Notes: a model not told the origin generated them from the sequence alone. A DNA stretch of 64,000 nt from Candidatus Woesearchaeota archaeon B3_Woes (GCA_005222965.1 NJBG01000001.1:832167-896166), one strand, 5' to 3'; positions 42,090 through 51,958 are shown, numbered from the stretch's first letter. Numbers and translations are program-made.

Positions 42090-43541
42090 TTATAATTTTT
42101 TTATTACCCCTTTATCAGCATCTACCTCTACTAAGTCACCATCCTTTAAAACTTTTGTGGCTATTTTAGTTCCAATTATACAAGGAATGTTTAATTCTCT
42201 TGAAACAATAGCAGCATGACAAGTTACTCCACCTTCATTTGTAACTACAGCTCCTGCTTTTTTCATTAAGGAAGTATACTCTGGCCTAGTCATTGACGCA
42301 ACTAATATATCACCTTTGTTAAACACCTTAACATTAGAAACATCAGGCACAACCCTAACAATCCCTTTAACTTTGCCTAAAGAAGCAGAAACACCAGGAA
42401 TTTCTAAAACCTCTGATTTAACATCATCAACCTTATCTATAATATCATAAAATTTAAGAGCCTCATCTCCACCAAAAACTTCATCATAACCAATATCAAT
42501 TATATTAACACAACACTTTGTTCTTGATTTTAAACCAGAAACCTTTTTACCAGAAAGTATTTTATAAATTTCTTTTAAATTAGTATAACACAATTCTTCA
42601 AAACTATATCCTGTTTTTTTAGATATTACTTTAAGAAATTCAAGAACATAATAATCTCCCATCATATTGCTCTTTTTTCTTAAATCCTGCAAAGTAGTTG
42701 CTTTATCAATAAGGTGCGCCAAAACTTTTTCTTCTTTTGTAAATTTTTTAGGAAGAATTTTATGTTTTTTCTCTAAGACTTTCTTCTCTTCCTCCAATAC
42801 CTTAAGTTTGCTCTCAGGATTTTTAGATAAGTCCTCTTTTAATCTATCTAAAAAATAATCAACACCAAGTCTTATTCCATCTCTGTAATTATTTTTTAAC
42901 CAATGATAATTATCAGCATGCTTTTTTAACTCTTCTTTGAAATCTTTTCCTTCTTTAGCCAATACTGCAATTTTAAGAAGATCTTTTTCCTCTTCTTTTA
43001 CAAATGATATCTTTATTGGTGTAGAAATATCAATAAAATCCTTAATTCCTTTTTTACCATACTTTTTAATTATTTTAGGAATTACAAAATGCTCAGAATA
43101 AGTAGAAATATTATTAGCAGTTAAAGGAATCATCCATTCTTTGTGATATTTTTCAATAAATTCAATATATAATTCCTTAAGTTCAGTCAAAGATAATTTA
43201 TCTAACTCTAAAGAATCGATTTTTTTACATATTTTATGATATTCTTTCTCATACCCTTTCCATTCATCATACAAGCTATTATAATAACCAGGATTTTCTA
43301 ATTCTTTTCTAAGAAATCTTTTTCCTAACTCAATCATTCTGTCTTCAGAAAAGATAATGGTTAAATGCTTATTCTTTATCGCAAGACATGTTGTTAACCA
43401 GGATAAATCCATCTTATTTAATTCTTCTATTAGAGCTACTCCTGGAATATTGATGGTATGTAGAACAGAAGGCATTCTTTCAACAATTAATGAATGTCCC
43501 TTAACTAACTTTTGAATCCTATCAATAGGCGAAATTGTCAT
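42090..43541 (-). CDS. Swivel domain protein 5
   Basis: 483 aa, swivel domain about 380-483 with His 442 in G-G-V-T-C-H-A-A-I-V-S-R-E. Complete family mid-region: P-I-K-I-S-F-V-K-E-E-E-K-D-L-L, then H-A-D-N-Y-H-W-L-K-N-N-Y near 210. M-T-R-P-E-Y-T-S-L-M-K-K-A precedes the catalytic loop, the standard form of the larger branch. First gene of a unit with pta and swivel proteins 4 and 3; transcribed away from the acyl-CoA ligase operon. Confidence 0.88.
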   Translation of the reverse strand: MTISPIDRIQKLVKGHSLIVERMPSVLHTINIPGVALIEELNKMDLSWLTTCLAIKNKHLTIIFSEDRMIELGKRFLRKELENPGYYNSLYDEWKGYEKEYHKICKKIDSLELDKLSLTELKELYIEFIEKYHKEWMIPLTANNISTYSEHFVIPKIIKKYGKKGIKDFIDISTPIKISFVKEEEKDLLKIAVLAKEGKDFKEELKKHADNYHWLKNNYRDGIRLGVDYFLDRLKEDLSKNPESKLKVLEEEKKVLEKKHKILPKKFTKEEKVLAHLIDKATTLQDLRKKSNMMGDYYVLEFLKVISKKTGYSFEELCYTNLKEIYKILSGKKVSGLKSRTKCCVNIIDIGYDEVFGGDEALKFYDIIDKVDDVKSEVLEIPGVSASLGKVKGIVRVVPDVSNVKVFNKGDILVASMTRPEYTSLMKKAGAVVTNEGGVTCHAAIVSRELNIPCIIGTKIATKVLKDGDLVEVDADKGVIKKL

Positions 43542-43657
43542 CTTAGTCTACCATTAAAACTCTAATAAGGTAATATTTCTTCCCTTATCTATAAATCTTT
43601 TTAATTTTTTCTTATATAATATAAATATTTATATATAAGAACGCTAATATTTTTATT

Positions 43658-44191
43658 ATGAAAAAGAAGGAAGTAAAAAGTTTATTTAAAAATTTGCTTA
43701 ATAGCAATGAAAAAATAATAAGTGTAAAATATGAAGGTAAAAAATCTGCAGCAAGCCAGTGGCATAGGCTAAAAAACGTATGGACTATGCTTTGGAGAGG
43801 TGGATCTGCAGAAATAATAAAAAAGCTTCCACCATGTAGATTTAAAAATTTCTTATATAGAAGAATGGGCCTAAAGATAGGAAAAAATGTCTTAATATTC
43901 CCAAATATAGATCTAAGCCCTTCTTTAGGAGAATTAATTACATTAGAAGATAATGTTATTTTAGGTGTTGGATGTTCCCTTATTGTAGACGCATTAACAC
44001 AAGATAAGATAACATTAGGTAAAGTTCATATAAAGAAAAACGCAGTTATTGGAGGAAAGTCTTTTGTTGGACTAGGAGTTACTGTAGGTGAAAATGCTAT
44101 TGTTGCAAATTGTGCGTGTGTAACAAAAGATGTAGGGGATTATGAAGTGGTGGGGGGTGTGCCTGCAAAATTAATCAGAAAAAGAAAATAA
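43658..44191 (+). CDS. Hexapeptide-repeat acyltransferase
   Basis: 177 aa. Residues about 75-172 form a left-handed beta-helix with [LIV]-G-x4 turns (M-G-L-K-I-G-K-N-V, I-T-L-E-D-N-V-I-L-G, A-V-I-G-G-K-S-F-V-G), closing with D-Y-E-V-V-G-G-V-P-A-K, the typical end of O-acetyltransferases. The N-terminal 70 residues are basic helices (L-W-R-G-G, C-R-F-K-N-F-L-Y-R-R). It is 2 nt from the acyl-CoA ligase, so ligase and transferase likely act in sequence. Acceptor unknown. Confidence 0.87.
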   Translation: MKKKEVKSLFKNLLNSNEKIISVKYEGKKSAASQWHRLKNVWTMLWRGGSAEIIKKLPPCRFKNFLYRRMGLKIGKNVLIFPNIDLSPSLGELITLEDNVILGVGCSLIVDALTQDKITLGKVHIKKNAVIGGKSFVGLGVTVGENAIVANCACVTKDVGDYEVVGGVPAKLIRKRK

Positions 44192-44193
44192 AA

Positions 44194-45750
44194 ATGGAAC
44201 ACAAAACCCCCTGGAACAATATAGGAGATATGATAAAAGACCACGCAAAAAAATTTAAAGACAAACCATACTTAATTTATTGCGAGGATAATTCAAAGAT
44301 TTCTTTTGCTGAGTTTGATGAAATAACTAATAAAGTCGCAAATACTCTTCTTGACTTAGGTTTGAAAAAAGGAGAAAAAGTTTCAGCTATCTTACCAAAC
44401 TCACTAGAACTTCTTTACGCAATGTTTGGAGCTTTTAAAATAGGGGCTGTTTTTAGTCCTATGAATATAAATCTATTAGCAGAAGAATATGAATATCTAA
44501 TAAATGATTCTGGATCAAAAGTCGTGTTTGTTGATAGCAAAAACCTAATAAAAATTGAAAAGATAAGAAAAAACCTTAGTAGCTTAAAAGAAATAATCTC
44601 AATAGAAGAAAAAAATAGAACAAAAGGAATAAAATTATTTAAAGATGAAATTGAAAAATATTCATCTGAGTTAAAGTCTCAAAACATAACATTAAGTAGC
44701 GAAGCATTAATTATTTATTCATCTGGTACTACTGGCAAACCAAAAGGGGTTATTTTAACACATGAGAATCTGATTACATGTTCTATGAGTGTAGGAAGAT
44801 TTCTTTCATTAAAAGAAAACACAATCTCTCTAGATTCTTTACCTCTATTTTTCATTGGAGGAATAATGCCAACATTATTTACAACAACTTGTGTGGGTGG
44901 CACAGTTGTAATAAACAAAAAGTTTAGTAAAAGTCTCTTTTGGAAAAGAATTGAAGAATACAAGATTAATTATACTTTATTGGTTCCTACCATGCTTTCT
45001 ATTTTATTAAATCCACCTGAAGATATAAGCAAATATAACTTAAAATCATTAAAGTATATATTATCATCAGCAGCACCATTGCCTGTAGAATTAATGAAAA
45101 AGTTTGAAAAAGAGTTTAATTTTAATATTTTTGAAGCATATGGTTTAACAGAAGATACAGCATGGGTAACAATGACCCCAATAGATCTGAAAAAAAGGAA
45201 ACCAGGTTCAGTAGGAATTGCAATGGACATAAATGAAATAAAGATTGTTGATGATAATGATAAAGAAGTTCCTCTAAACTCAAAAGGAGAAGTTTTGGCA
45301 AAAGGGTCACAAATAATGAAATGTTACCATAATAAACCAGACCTAACAAAAGAAACGTTAAAAAATGGTTGGCTTCATACAGGTGATATTGGTTATTTAG
45401 ATAAAAACAATTACCTCTATATCATAGATAGGAAAAAAGATCTTATAATTAAAGGTGGAGAAAACATTAGTCCTACTGAAATTGATGCAGTTTTATATAA
45501 ACATCCAAATGTAGTAGATGCTGCTACAATAGGAATCCCTGATGAGATGTATGGAGAAGAGATTAAAGCTTTTGTAGTATTAAAGAAAGGAAAAAAAGCA
45601 ACAGAAACAGAACTAATCGATTTCTGTCAAAAACATTTAGCTAAACATAAATGTCCAAAAAGCATAAGCTTTATAGATAAAATACCAAAAGGTCCTAGCG
45701 GAAAATTATTGAGAAGAGAATTAATAGAAAGGGATAAAGATAAATCTTAG
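44194..45750 (+). CDS. Acyl-CoA synthetase (AMP-forming)
   Basis: 518 aa of the ANL superfamily. Motif A3 Y-S-S-G-T-T-G-K-P-K-G-V (about 173-184), A5 Y-G-L-T-E, A7 H-T-G-D-I-G-Y, A8 D-R-K-K-D-L-I-I-K-G-G-E-N, and A10 P-K-G-P-S-G-K-L-L-R are complete. It activates a carboxylic acid to acyl-AMP then acyl-CoA. Archaea of this type usually lack fatty-acid synthesis, so the acid may be scavenged or made by the surrounding cluster. Cotranscribed with the acyltransferase. Confidence 0.92.
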   Translation: MEHKTPWNNIGDMIKDHAKKFKDKPYLIYCEDNSKISFAEFDEITNKVANTLLDLGLKKGEKVSAILPNSLELLYAMFGAFKIGAVFSPMNINLLAEEYEYLINDSGSKVVFVDSKNLIKIEKIRKNLSSLKEIISIEEKNRTKGIKLFKDEIEKYSSELKSQNITLSSEALIIYSSGTTGKPKGVILTHENLITCSMSVGRFLSLKENTISLDSLPLFFIGGIMPTLFTTTCVGGTVVINKKFSKSLFWKRIEEYKINYTLLVPTMLSILLNPPEDISKYNLKSLKYILSSAAPLPVELMKKFEKEFNFNIFEAYGLTEDTAWVTMTPIDLKKRKPGSVGIAMDINEIKIVDDNDKEVPLNSKGEVLAKGSQIMKCYHNKPDLTKETLKNGWLHTGDIGYLDKNNYLYIIDRKKDLIIKGGENISPTEIDAVLYKHPNVVDAATIGIPDEMYGEEIKAFVVLKKGKKATETELIDFCQKHLAKHKCPKSISFIDKIPKGPSGKLLRRELIERDKDKS

Positions 45751-45757
45751 TCTTTTC

Positions 45758-46546
45758 TTAAAACCTTAATAAAGTTATATCCTTTTTATCTATAAATCTT
45801 TTTATTTTTTTCTTATATAATACAAATTTTAAATTTTCTAATTTTAACAAAGAAACATCATCATAATCTTCTATAAACAATCCAACACTTTTTGGCTTAA
45901 ACTTTTTAATAACTTCATCAGCAACTTTCTTTTTGTCTCTTCCATTCTTTACATTAAGCTCAAAATCACTTATAATTCCATTATCAACAATGAATCTGTT
46001 TGACTTAACTAAGTTAATTCCCAAAATTTCTTTTACAGAATCACTATTAACAACAAAGTTTTGTGTTATTGCAACAACCTTCATCTTTGGATTTAATCTT
46101 TTCAAAGAATTATAAACACTTAAAACCTTTTTATTAATATTTTTCTCAATTACCTTTTTTGAAAGTTGATATTCTTCAGTTTTTATATGAAGAGAAACAA
46201 CAGCACTAGCCCAAACCTTAATTATTTTTTCACAACAAATAATATTAAACAATCTATTATTGATTTTTCTTATAAAATTAAGAAAATGTAGATAAAAAGA
46301 TATTTTAATAAGCTTAAAAAATTTCTTTGAATTACCTTTACTAAATCTAAATCTGAAAAAATTTAAAATTACGACTCTAAACACAATAAAAATAGAATTC
46401 CATGTAGTATACAACCTATTATCATTTAATCTTTTACCAAAAAAACCAGAAAGAGTTTCAAGAAAAATCTTATTTCCTATAGCAACAGTACGATGATAAA
46501 TAAATGTGTCATCAATATCAATGATAAGAAGATCTAATTTTTTCAT
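45758..46546 (-). CDS. HAD-like phosphatase
   Basis: 262 aa. Motif I D10-I-D12-D-T-F opens the protein. V-V-A-I-T-Q-N (about 157-163) serves as motif II, with T replacing S/T as usual, and G-L-F-I-E-D-Y-D-D-V (about 218-227) is motif IV. A basic, hydrophobic cap region at 40-120 (F-R-F-S-K-G-N-S-K-K-F-F) may associate with membranes. Its ATG overlaps the hydrolase stop by 4 nt. Convergent with the acyl-CoA ligase. Resembles phosphoserine phosphatase-like or lipid-phosphate phosphatases; substrate unknown. Confidence 0.75.
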   Translation of the reverse strand: MKKLDLLIIDIDDTFIYHRTVAIGNKIFLETLSGFFGKRLNDNRLYTTWNSIFIVFRVVILNFFRFRFSKGNSKKFFKLIKISFYLHFLNFIRKINNRLFNIICCEKIIKVWASAVVSLHIKTEEYQLSKKVIEKNINKKVLSVYNSLKRLNPKMKVVAITQNFVVNSDSVKEILGINLVKSNRFIVDNGIISDFELNVKNGRDKKKVADEVIKKFKPKSVGLFIEDYDDVSLLKLENLKFVLYKKKIKRFIDKKDITLLRF

Positions 46547-47556
46547 GCTGCATCTTTATAATATCTTGGTTGACCAGTTACCTCTTTTTTCAACACATTC
46601 TCTTTTCTTTTATATCTCCTATATCTTGGTTTGGATTGATTTTTAACCAAATCAACCAAAAGCTCATTTATTCTAGGAGTTGCTCCACTCGTTCCAAAAT
46701 GAGTTGAATCAGGACCTTCAACTACATAATGTTCTTCTGCATCTTTATCTGCAGCAATTTTTGGTGGAACCAATCCATCTTCTTTTCCAGAAATATTATA
46801 AGTAGAAATTTCTGGTTTTGTGCCTGATAGTTCTAAAGCCGTCCTTTGTCCCTTTTCATATCTTATATCTTCTTTACCTATCAAAGGCGCAAGAAGCCTC
46901 TGTCCTAAAGTTTGTGGTTTAAAACCAGTTGGAGTTGGTGCTATTGCATATGCTTTTTTAATTCCATATTTTTTTATCCTTTTATCTCTTGCCATATATC
47001 TTACTCTATTCCCTCCACTACTATGTCCAATCATAATATCATTTCTATTTGGTATATCTTCCAATTTAGTATATCTATGAAGTTTCCTCATCTTTCTAAA
47101 ACCCTTTTCAGCACCCTCTTTTTCTGATAAAAAATGATGCCCTTTGTGGAAAACAGGTCGATAACCCTCTTTTCTAAATTCTTTACCTAACTTATACATA
47201 CTACCTCTAGTCATACCAAAACCAGGTGTAATATGAGCCATGGGCTCTTTGCTTCTTGGATTTTTCTTATAATGACTTTTTGTTTGACTATCTTGACGGT
47301 AAACAGAAAGATTGCCATAAGTATTAGCATGTATATTCCTTGCAATATTTTTAACATTTCTAACACCAACCCTCATTCTTTTTCCTAATGGAGACCTTTC
47401 AGGCATAGCTCTTTTGTATGGTTCAGTTTCTGCTACTAATTGATCATATTCTCTCTGAACAATCTTATGATCTCCTCTTTTAAGAGAATTATCTTTACCT
47501 TTTGTCGCTTTCCTAACCTTAGTCTCAAGACTTAGTAATACAATAAATCTAATCAT
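46543..47556 (-). CDS. Alpha/beta hydrolase
   Basis: 337 aa from the ATG at 47556, which overlaps the preceding stop by 8 nt; the frame opens at 47598 but that would overlap by 50 nt. The nucleophile elbow G-H-S-S-G-G lies after a strand-like I-M-I. The likely Asp is in G-K-E-D-G-L-V-P-P and the His in P-D-S-T-H-F-G-T, in the right order for a lipase/esterase. The N-terminal 100 residues are unusually basic (pI high), with R-K-A-T-K-G-K and K-R-M-R-V-G-V-R. Possibly removes or exchanges acyl groups added by its neighbours. Confidence 0.78.
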   Translation of the reverse strand: MIRFIVLLSLETKVRKATKGKDNSLKRGDHKIVQREYDQLVAETEPYKRAMPERSPLGKRMRVGVRNVKNIARNIHANTYGNLSVYRQDSQTKSHYKKNPRSKEPMAHITPGFGMTRGSMYKLGKEFRKEGYRPVFHKGHHFLSEKEGAEKGFRKMRKLHRYTKLEDIPNRNDIMIGHSSGGNRVRYMARDKRIKKYGIKKAYAIAPTPTGFKPQTLGQRLLAPLIGKEDIRYEKGQRTALELSGTKPEISTYNISGKEDGLVPPKIAADKDAEEHYVVEGPDSTHFGTSGATPRINELLVDLVKNQSKPRYRRYKRKENVLKKEVTGQPRYYKDAA

Positions 47557-48646
47557 TTTTTTTAATAAATTTACCTGGAATTCCTCCCCAGACTTCATTA
47601 GCAGGAATCTCTTTTTGAAGCATTGTATATGGCTCTGTAACTACATTCTCACCTACTAATGTTCCTGCTGCTAAAAAAGTATCATGTTTTAGATGAGTTC
47701 CTTTCTTTACAAGTGTTTTTCCAAATATTGTCTGACTAATAGTATAGCTGTGCCCATCAAAATAGCAATGATCATCTACTCTTATATTATCCTCTAATGT
47801 AACATTGTCTCCATAAAGATGATCAAACACAACACCTTTACCAATTCTGCACTTTTTCCCAATTTTAACACCAACCATTCTTAATAAAAATGTTTTAAAA
47901 AAAGAATGATGCAATCTTCTTGTTATCTCAACCAATATTCCATTATAAAAAATCCTTAAGACATTTCTTGCCCTCCACCAATCATCTCCAGCATTAAGCC
48001 TTTTTCCATTATACTGCATCTTAAAGAACATCTTATCTGGATCTTTAAGAAATTCTTTAACATTTTTCTTAAAAGCTTTGTAATATTCTTTATAATTTCC
48101 ATCAGACGGCTTGAAAAACTTATCAATCTCTTCATCTGTTAACTTTTTCAATAGTTTTGCAGGCTTTCCAACCCACAACTCTCCTTCTGGAATTGTTGTA
48201 TCAAGAAATGAATTTATACTTAACATAGAATTTCTGCTAACCTTTCCGCCAGGTAATATGGTAGACAACCCAGCCATCAATGTTCTTTCTTCTAAAACAC
48301 ACTTTCCTATAATAAGTGTATTCCCTTTTATCTGATGAGATTTAACAGTTGATTCTCCTCCTATCAAACTACCTTTTTTCAAATAAATCAATTCAGGAAA
48401 GTAAGGATCAAAATAAATATCATGAGGAACACAAACATCATGACCAACATTCATTCCAGCAGTCCTTAAAAAAAAAATCTTTAGATGGCTAGGAACTACC
48501 TTTTTCTGAATAGTTAGAATAAATTTGTTATATAACAACCTGCAAAAACATCTTTTATAATCATTTTTAGATTTTAATGGGACCTCTATTTTGTCCTTAT
48601 CAGACTTTTGAAGCTCTTTAACAGCATTTTTTACATATTTTTTCAT
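47549..48646 (-). CDS. Double hexapeptide-repeat acyltransferase
   Basis: 365 aa with two left-handed beta-helix segments: about 68-165 (N-V-G-H-D-V-C-V, G-G-E-S-T-V, G-K-C-V-L-E-E, ending V-G-K-P-A-K) and about 245-362 (K-I-G-K-K-C-R-I-G, D-N-V-T-L-E-D-N, ending V-W-G-G-I-P-G-K-F). The same arrangement occurs in tandem acyltransferase modules attached to non-ribosomal peptide synthetase-like proteins. A TATA box at about 48658-48672 predicts a near-leaderless start. First gene of a unit with the hydrolase and the HAD phosphatase. Confidence 0.85.
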   Translation of the reverse strand: MKKYVKNAVKELQKSDKDKIEVPLKSKNDYKRCFCRLLYNKFILTIQKKVVPSHLKIFFLRTAGMNVGHDVCVPHDIYFDPYFPELIYLKKGSLIGGESTVKSHQIKGNTLIIGKCVLEERTLMAGLSTILPGGKVSRNSMLSINSFLDTTIPEGELWVGKPAKLLKKLTDEEIDKFFKPSDGNYKEYYKAFKKNVKEFLKDPDKMFFKMQYNGKRLNAGDDWWRARNVLRIFYNGILVEITRRLHHSFFKTFLLRMVGVKIGKKCRIGKGVVFDHLYGDNVTLEDNIRVDDHCYFDGHSYTISQTIFGKTLVKKGTHLKHDTFLAAGTLVGENVVTEPYTMLQKEIPANEVWGGIPGKFIKKND

Positions 48647-48682
48647 TTTTACCCATATATATAAAAGGATATTATATTTATA

Positions 48683-50125
48683 TTATTTGTTGTTTTTTAC
48701 CTTCTTAACAAATCCATCATCAGCATTTATCTCAATTAAATCTCCATCTTTTAGAATTTTTGTAGCATGATTTGTCCCAACAACACAAGGAATATCTAAT
48801 TCTCTTGAAATAATAGATGAATGGCTTGTAACACCACCTCTGTCCGTTACAATACCAGAAGCCTTTTTCATAATGCTAACAAAATCAGGAGTTGTATAAG
48901 CAGTCACAAGAATTTCTCCTTTCTGAAATTTTGAAAAATCTTTGTTTTCTACAATAACTCTTACTTTTGCCTTAACATGTCCAGGATTTCCACAAACACC
49001 ATCTAATAAATCACCATCATGTTTCTTATCTAACACTTTCCTAACTTCTTTCTCTTCTTTTTTATCTAAAAACCATACACCAAATCCTTCTGCAAAATAA
49101 ACAGATTTTTTATATCTGTCATCAAGAATCTTTTTATCAGCTTTATTTTCATTTAAAGCCTTTTCAACCTCATTAGGAGTTAAATAATTAGCCTGTGTTA
49201 AACTTAAACCAATCCTTTTACCAATCTCCCTAATTAAAAACTGAACATGATAATGTGCTTTTGAATAAAACTCTTTTTTCAAATCCATCAAAACCATACA
49301 CTTTTGCGTTTCTAAACAAAGAGAAAAAGTTTCATCATCAATATTATACTCTTTTTTAGCTTTTAATTGATCTTCTTTTAATTTAACACTATTCTCTTCA
49401 ATTTCCATCAACCTTTTGTTAGGATCAATCCCATACTCCAAGATTACCTTTATTCTTTCTTCAAAATCTTCTAAAGTCCACGCATCTCCATTATAATCAA
49501 CAGGAACCCAATTATATTTTAAAATATGTTTCTTTAATCTACTCTTAGTATCCTTCTTTTCTTTAGCTAATGCAACAATTTCAAGCAAATCCTTTTCTTC
49601 TTTAGTTACAAAAGATTCTTTAGAAGGTATTGTCAATAAACTAAAAATTTTGTTTAACTTTTTCCTATCTTTAACTATACTTAATAATATATTATTTAAT
49701 TCTGGCTCAAGAAATTCTTTAAGTGTTTCTGCAGGACACTCACCATAAATAAAACTACCAACATACTTCTGGTTATATTTCTTATATAAATCTAACAAAT
49801 CCTTGTTAGATAATTTTGAATAATCTCTATCCAAACTTTTTGTGAACTTAAGAAACTCTTTTGAAACCTCTCTAAATTTTTTGCTAAACTCATCTATAAT
49901 CTTTGAATTTTTTTTAAATAATCTAAACATACCCTCTTTGCCTTTGTTCCAATATTTTTCTTCCACAAAAGTATCCCAAACACCATCATCAATAAGAACG
50001 TAAATTCCTCTTAAATCTGTTTTAAGATATTTCTTATAGAATCTATCATAAGCAGGCAAAACCAACAAAACAGGATAAGGACAAATATGCTTTTTGTAAA
50101 CTCCAACAAAATTTTTCAAATTCAT
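48683..50125 (-). CDS. Swivel domain protein 6
   Basis: 480 aa, swivel about 375-480, His 435 in a variant loop G-G-V-T-S-H-S-S-I-I-S-R-E. The aspartate preceding the loop is followed by Arg (T-D-R-G-G) where others have T-D/N-E-G-G. Mid-region H-I-L-K-Y-N-W-V-P-V-D-Y and K-E-F-Y-S-K-A-H. Y-T-T-P-D-F replaces T-R-P-E-Y. It overlaps the upstream methyltransferase by 4 nt, linking a carrier and a methyltransferase in one transcript. Confidence 0.87.
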   Translation of the reverse strand: MNLKNFVGVYKKHICPYPVLLVLPAYDRFYKKYLKTDLRGIYVLIDDGVWDTFVEEKYWNKGKEGMFRLFKKNSKIIDEFSKKFREVSKEFLKFTKSLDRDYSKLSNKDLLDLYKKYNQKYVGSFIYGECPAETLKEFLEPELNNILLSIVKDRKKLNKIFSLLTIPSKESFVTKEEKDLLEIVALAKEKKDTKSRLKKHILKYNWVPVDYNGDAWTLEDFEERIKVILEYGIDPNKRLMEIEENSVKLKEDQLKAKKEYNIDDETFSLCLETQKCMVLMDLKKEFYSKAHYHVQFLIREIGKRIGLSLTQANYLTPNEVEKALNENKADKKILDDRYKKSVYFAEGFGVWFLDKKEEKEVRKVLDKKHDGDLLDGVCGNPGHVKAKVRVIVENKDFSKFQKGEILVTAYTTPDFVSIMKKASGIVTDRGGVTSHSSIISRELDIPCVVGTNHATKILKDGDLIEINADDGFVKKVKNNK

Positions 50126-51003
50126 CTTTTCCTCATCAAATAAATCTTAAAACTACTCCCTAACCCGTGTTTAGGAATTATTTTCTTCTTTATAACAAAA
50201 TACTTTTTCAACTCTTTTTCAAATAATTTTGGAGGCATTATTGTCCACTCCTTATATACTGAACTAAAATAGGTTTCTTTACATATATCCATTATTGCTA
50301 GAGCAGTTTTACTAACAATGTCTTTTTTATTTTTTCGATTATTATAACCCTTTTGAAATTGTTTGGTAAAATGTCTTAAAGAAGCAACATAATTATTGTT
50401 AAGTGCACTAACTCTTAACATAAAATCTCCAACATAACCACAAGCCTCTATAATAGTCTTTTCTCCACTAAGAACTTTCCTAGCCTGTTTTCTAAATTCT
50501 TCATCTAAATCAAGTTTTACTGGACATTTTTTTGGAATTGTGTCGTTCCTTGGAATAAATATTGCATTATTTTTCATAACTCTCCTTACTTCACTAAAAA
50601 ATTCATCCCACTTATCTTTAGGAAGATTTGCTATAGAACTATCTCCCATAACAACATCAACAGAATTAGAATGAATTGGCATTTTAACCCAATCTGATTT
50701 GATAAATTTTTCATTCTTATTTGGAAAAGAAACAAGCTGAGACATTGCTTTGTAAATATAATCACTCTGATCAACGCAAAATACTTTTGAACCAAACAAG
50801 TTAGTACATAAATAACCCAAATCCCTATATTCAGGAGTACATCCTAAAATAACAATTCTTGTTTCTCCTTTTACTTTAATTAAATGGTCTTTTATATGCT
50901 TAAATAATATTAAACATACTTCTCTGTTTGGCCTTCCAGGAGCACCCATCTTTTTCCATGAGTCCATAAATTTTTCCCATTGTTTTTTCTGAACACTTGC
51001 CAT
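50122..51003 (-). CDS. SAM-dependent methyltransferase, L-G-x-T-P-E family, copy a
   Basis: 293 aa. The Rossmann motif I is I-V-I-L-G-C-T-P-E-Y-R-D-L (about 46-58) rather than the usual D-x-G-x-G-x-G. It is followed by V-F-C-V-D-Q-S (acidic residue after strand 2), D-V-V-M-G-D-S-S (motif IV) and F-I-P-R-N-D. N-terminal W-K-K-M-G-A-P-G-R-P is shared with the other copies. The C-terminal half is helical and probably binds substrate. Coupled to swivel protein 6. Confidence 0.8.
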   Translation of the reverse strand: MASVQKKQWEKFMDSWKKMGAPGRPNREVCLILFKHIKDHLIKVKGETRIVILGCTPEYRDLGYLCTNLFGSKVFCVDQSDYIYKAMSQLVSFPNKNEKFIKSDWVKMPIHSNSVDVVMGDSSIANLPKDKWDEFFSEVRRVMKNNAIFIPRNDTIPKKCPVKLDLDEEFRKQARKVLSGEKTIIEACGYVGDFMLRVSALNNNYVASLRHFTKQFQKGYNNRKNKKDIVSKTALAIMDICKETYFSSVYKEWTIMPPKLFEKELKKYFVIKKKIIPKHGLGSSFKIYLMRKR

Positions 51004-51007
51004 TATA

Positions 51008-51024
51008 CACTTATCTAATAAGTG
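51008..51024. promoter_or_regulatory. Inverted repeat between TATA box and start of methyltransferase a
   Basis: A perfect 7-bp inverted repeat, cacttat-cta-ataagtg, lies between the minus-strand TATA box (gtatatatatt, about 51025-51035) and the ATG at 51003. This places it over the predicted transcription start, a good position for a repressor. The opposite gene uses a separate TATA-like element near 51064-51074. Confidence 0.45.
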
Positions 51025-51095
51025 AATATATATACTTTTCGGATATTAGTCGGGAAACAAAAAATATTTAAAGTCAACTTAATTAAATTTAGTAA

Positions 51096-51953
51096 ATGAA
51101 AGGAAAACTCAAAAAGAATTATACAGATCCATGGAAAGAATATGCAAACAGATATGAAAAATTCTATTGGGAACCTGGCAAACCAACAAAACAGGAAAAA
51201 AAGATTTTCTATAAATTTATTAAAGAAGCCTTAAAAAAGCGAAAAAAGACAAGAGCATTAATTCTTGGAGCAACACCATCTATTAGAGATGAATTAGCAA
51301 AATTTAATGTGGAAGTTACTCTAATAGACATTAACAAAAATATGATTAATGAAATGTCTAAATTAACTACACACAAAAAGAAAGAGATTATTGTTAAAGG
51401 AAATTGGATTAATACCAAATTTCCAGACAACCACTTTGATATTGTAATGGGAGATCTAGTTTTAGGCAACCTTGATGCCAAACATCAACCAAAATTTCTC
51501 AAAGAAGTAAAAAGAATACTTAAACAAGAAGGATATTGGATACATAGGATGTTCTTTTTCCCACCTAATTGGAAGTTTGAATCAACAGAACAAGTTCTAA
51601 AGAAATTTTCAAAAATGAAGCACAATTATGATAGGAGCACAGAGCTTTTAGTATATCTTGTCTACAATACATACAATAAAAAAACTCATGAAGTATATAC
51701 AAGAGAAATAAAAAAAACATTAAAGAAATATTGGAAAAAAGACAAGTATATTTATCCAAATGATCCTAAAGTAGAAGAATTAATGAACGAAATGTATACT
51801 ATGTACAAACCATTGAAAAAAACATGGTATACTGGAACTAAAAAAGAGGTTTTTTCAAGAATTTCTAAATTTTTTAAAATTATTAAAGAAGATTTTGCAA
51901 AAGATCATTATTTTGGCAGGAGTTTTATTATTATAGTTTGCAAACCAAAATAA
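51096..51953 (+). CDS. SAM-dependent methyltransferase, copy b
   Basis: 285 aa. Motif I A-L-I-L-G-A-T-P-S-I-R-D-E (about 51-63), then V-T-L-I-D-I-N, G-N-W-I-N-T-K-F, and D-I-V-M-G-D-L-V (about 109-116). W-E-P-G-K-P-T is the N-terminal counterpart of the P-x-R-P-S motif. It is the only copy on the plus strand and has a longer basic C-terminal part. A leaderless start at the ATG is predicted. Ends 5 nt from the convergent copy c. Confidence 0.8.
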   Translation: MKGKLKKNYTDPWKEYANRYEKFYWEPGKPTKQEKKIFYKFIKEALKKRKKTRALILGATPSIRDELAKFNVEVTLIDINKNMINEMSKLTTHKKKEIIVKGNWINTKFPDNHFDIVMGDLVLGNLDAKHQPKFLKEVKRILKQEGYWIHRMFFFPPNWKFESTEQVLKKFSKMKHNYDRSTELLVYLVYNTYNKKTHEVYTREIKKTLKKYWKKDKYIYPNDPKVEELMNEMYTMYKPLKKTWYTGTKKEVFSRISKFFKIIKEDFAKDHYFGRSFIIIVCKPK

Positions 51954-51958
51954 GAAAT

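Noticed and set aside
44715..45349. Minus-strand frames of 75-86 aa
   Set aside because: Antisense to the acyl-CoA ligase, which has complete family motifs.
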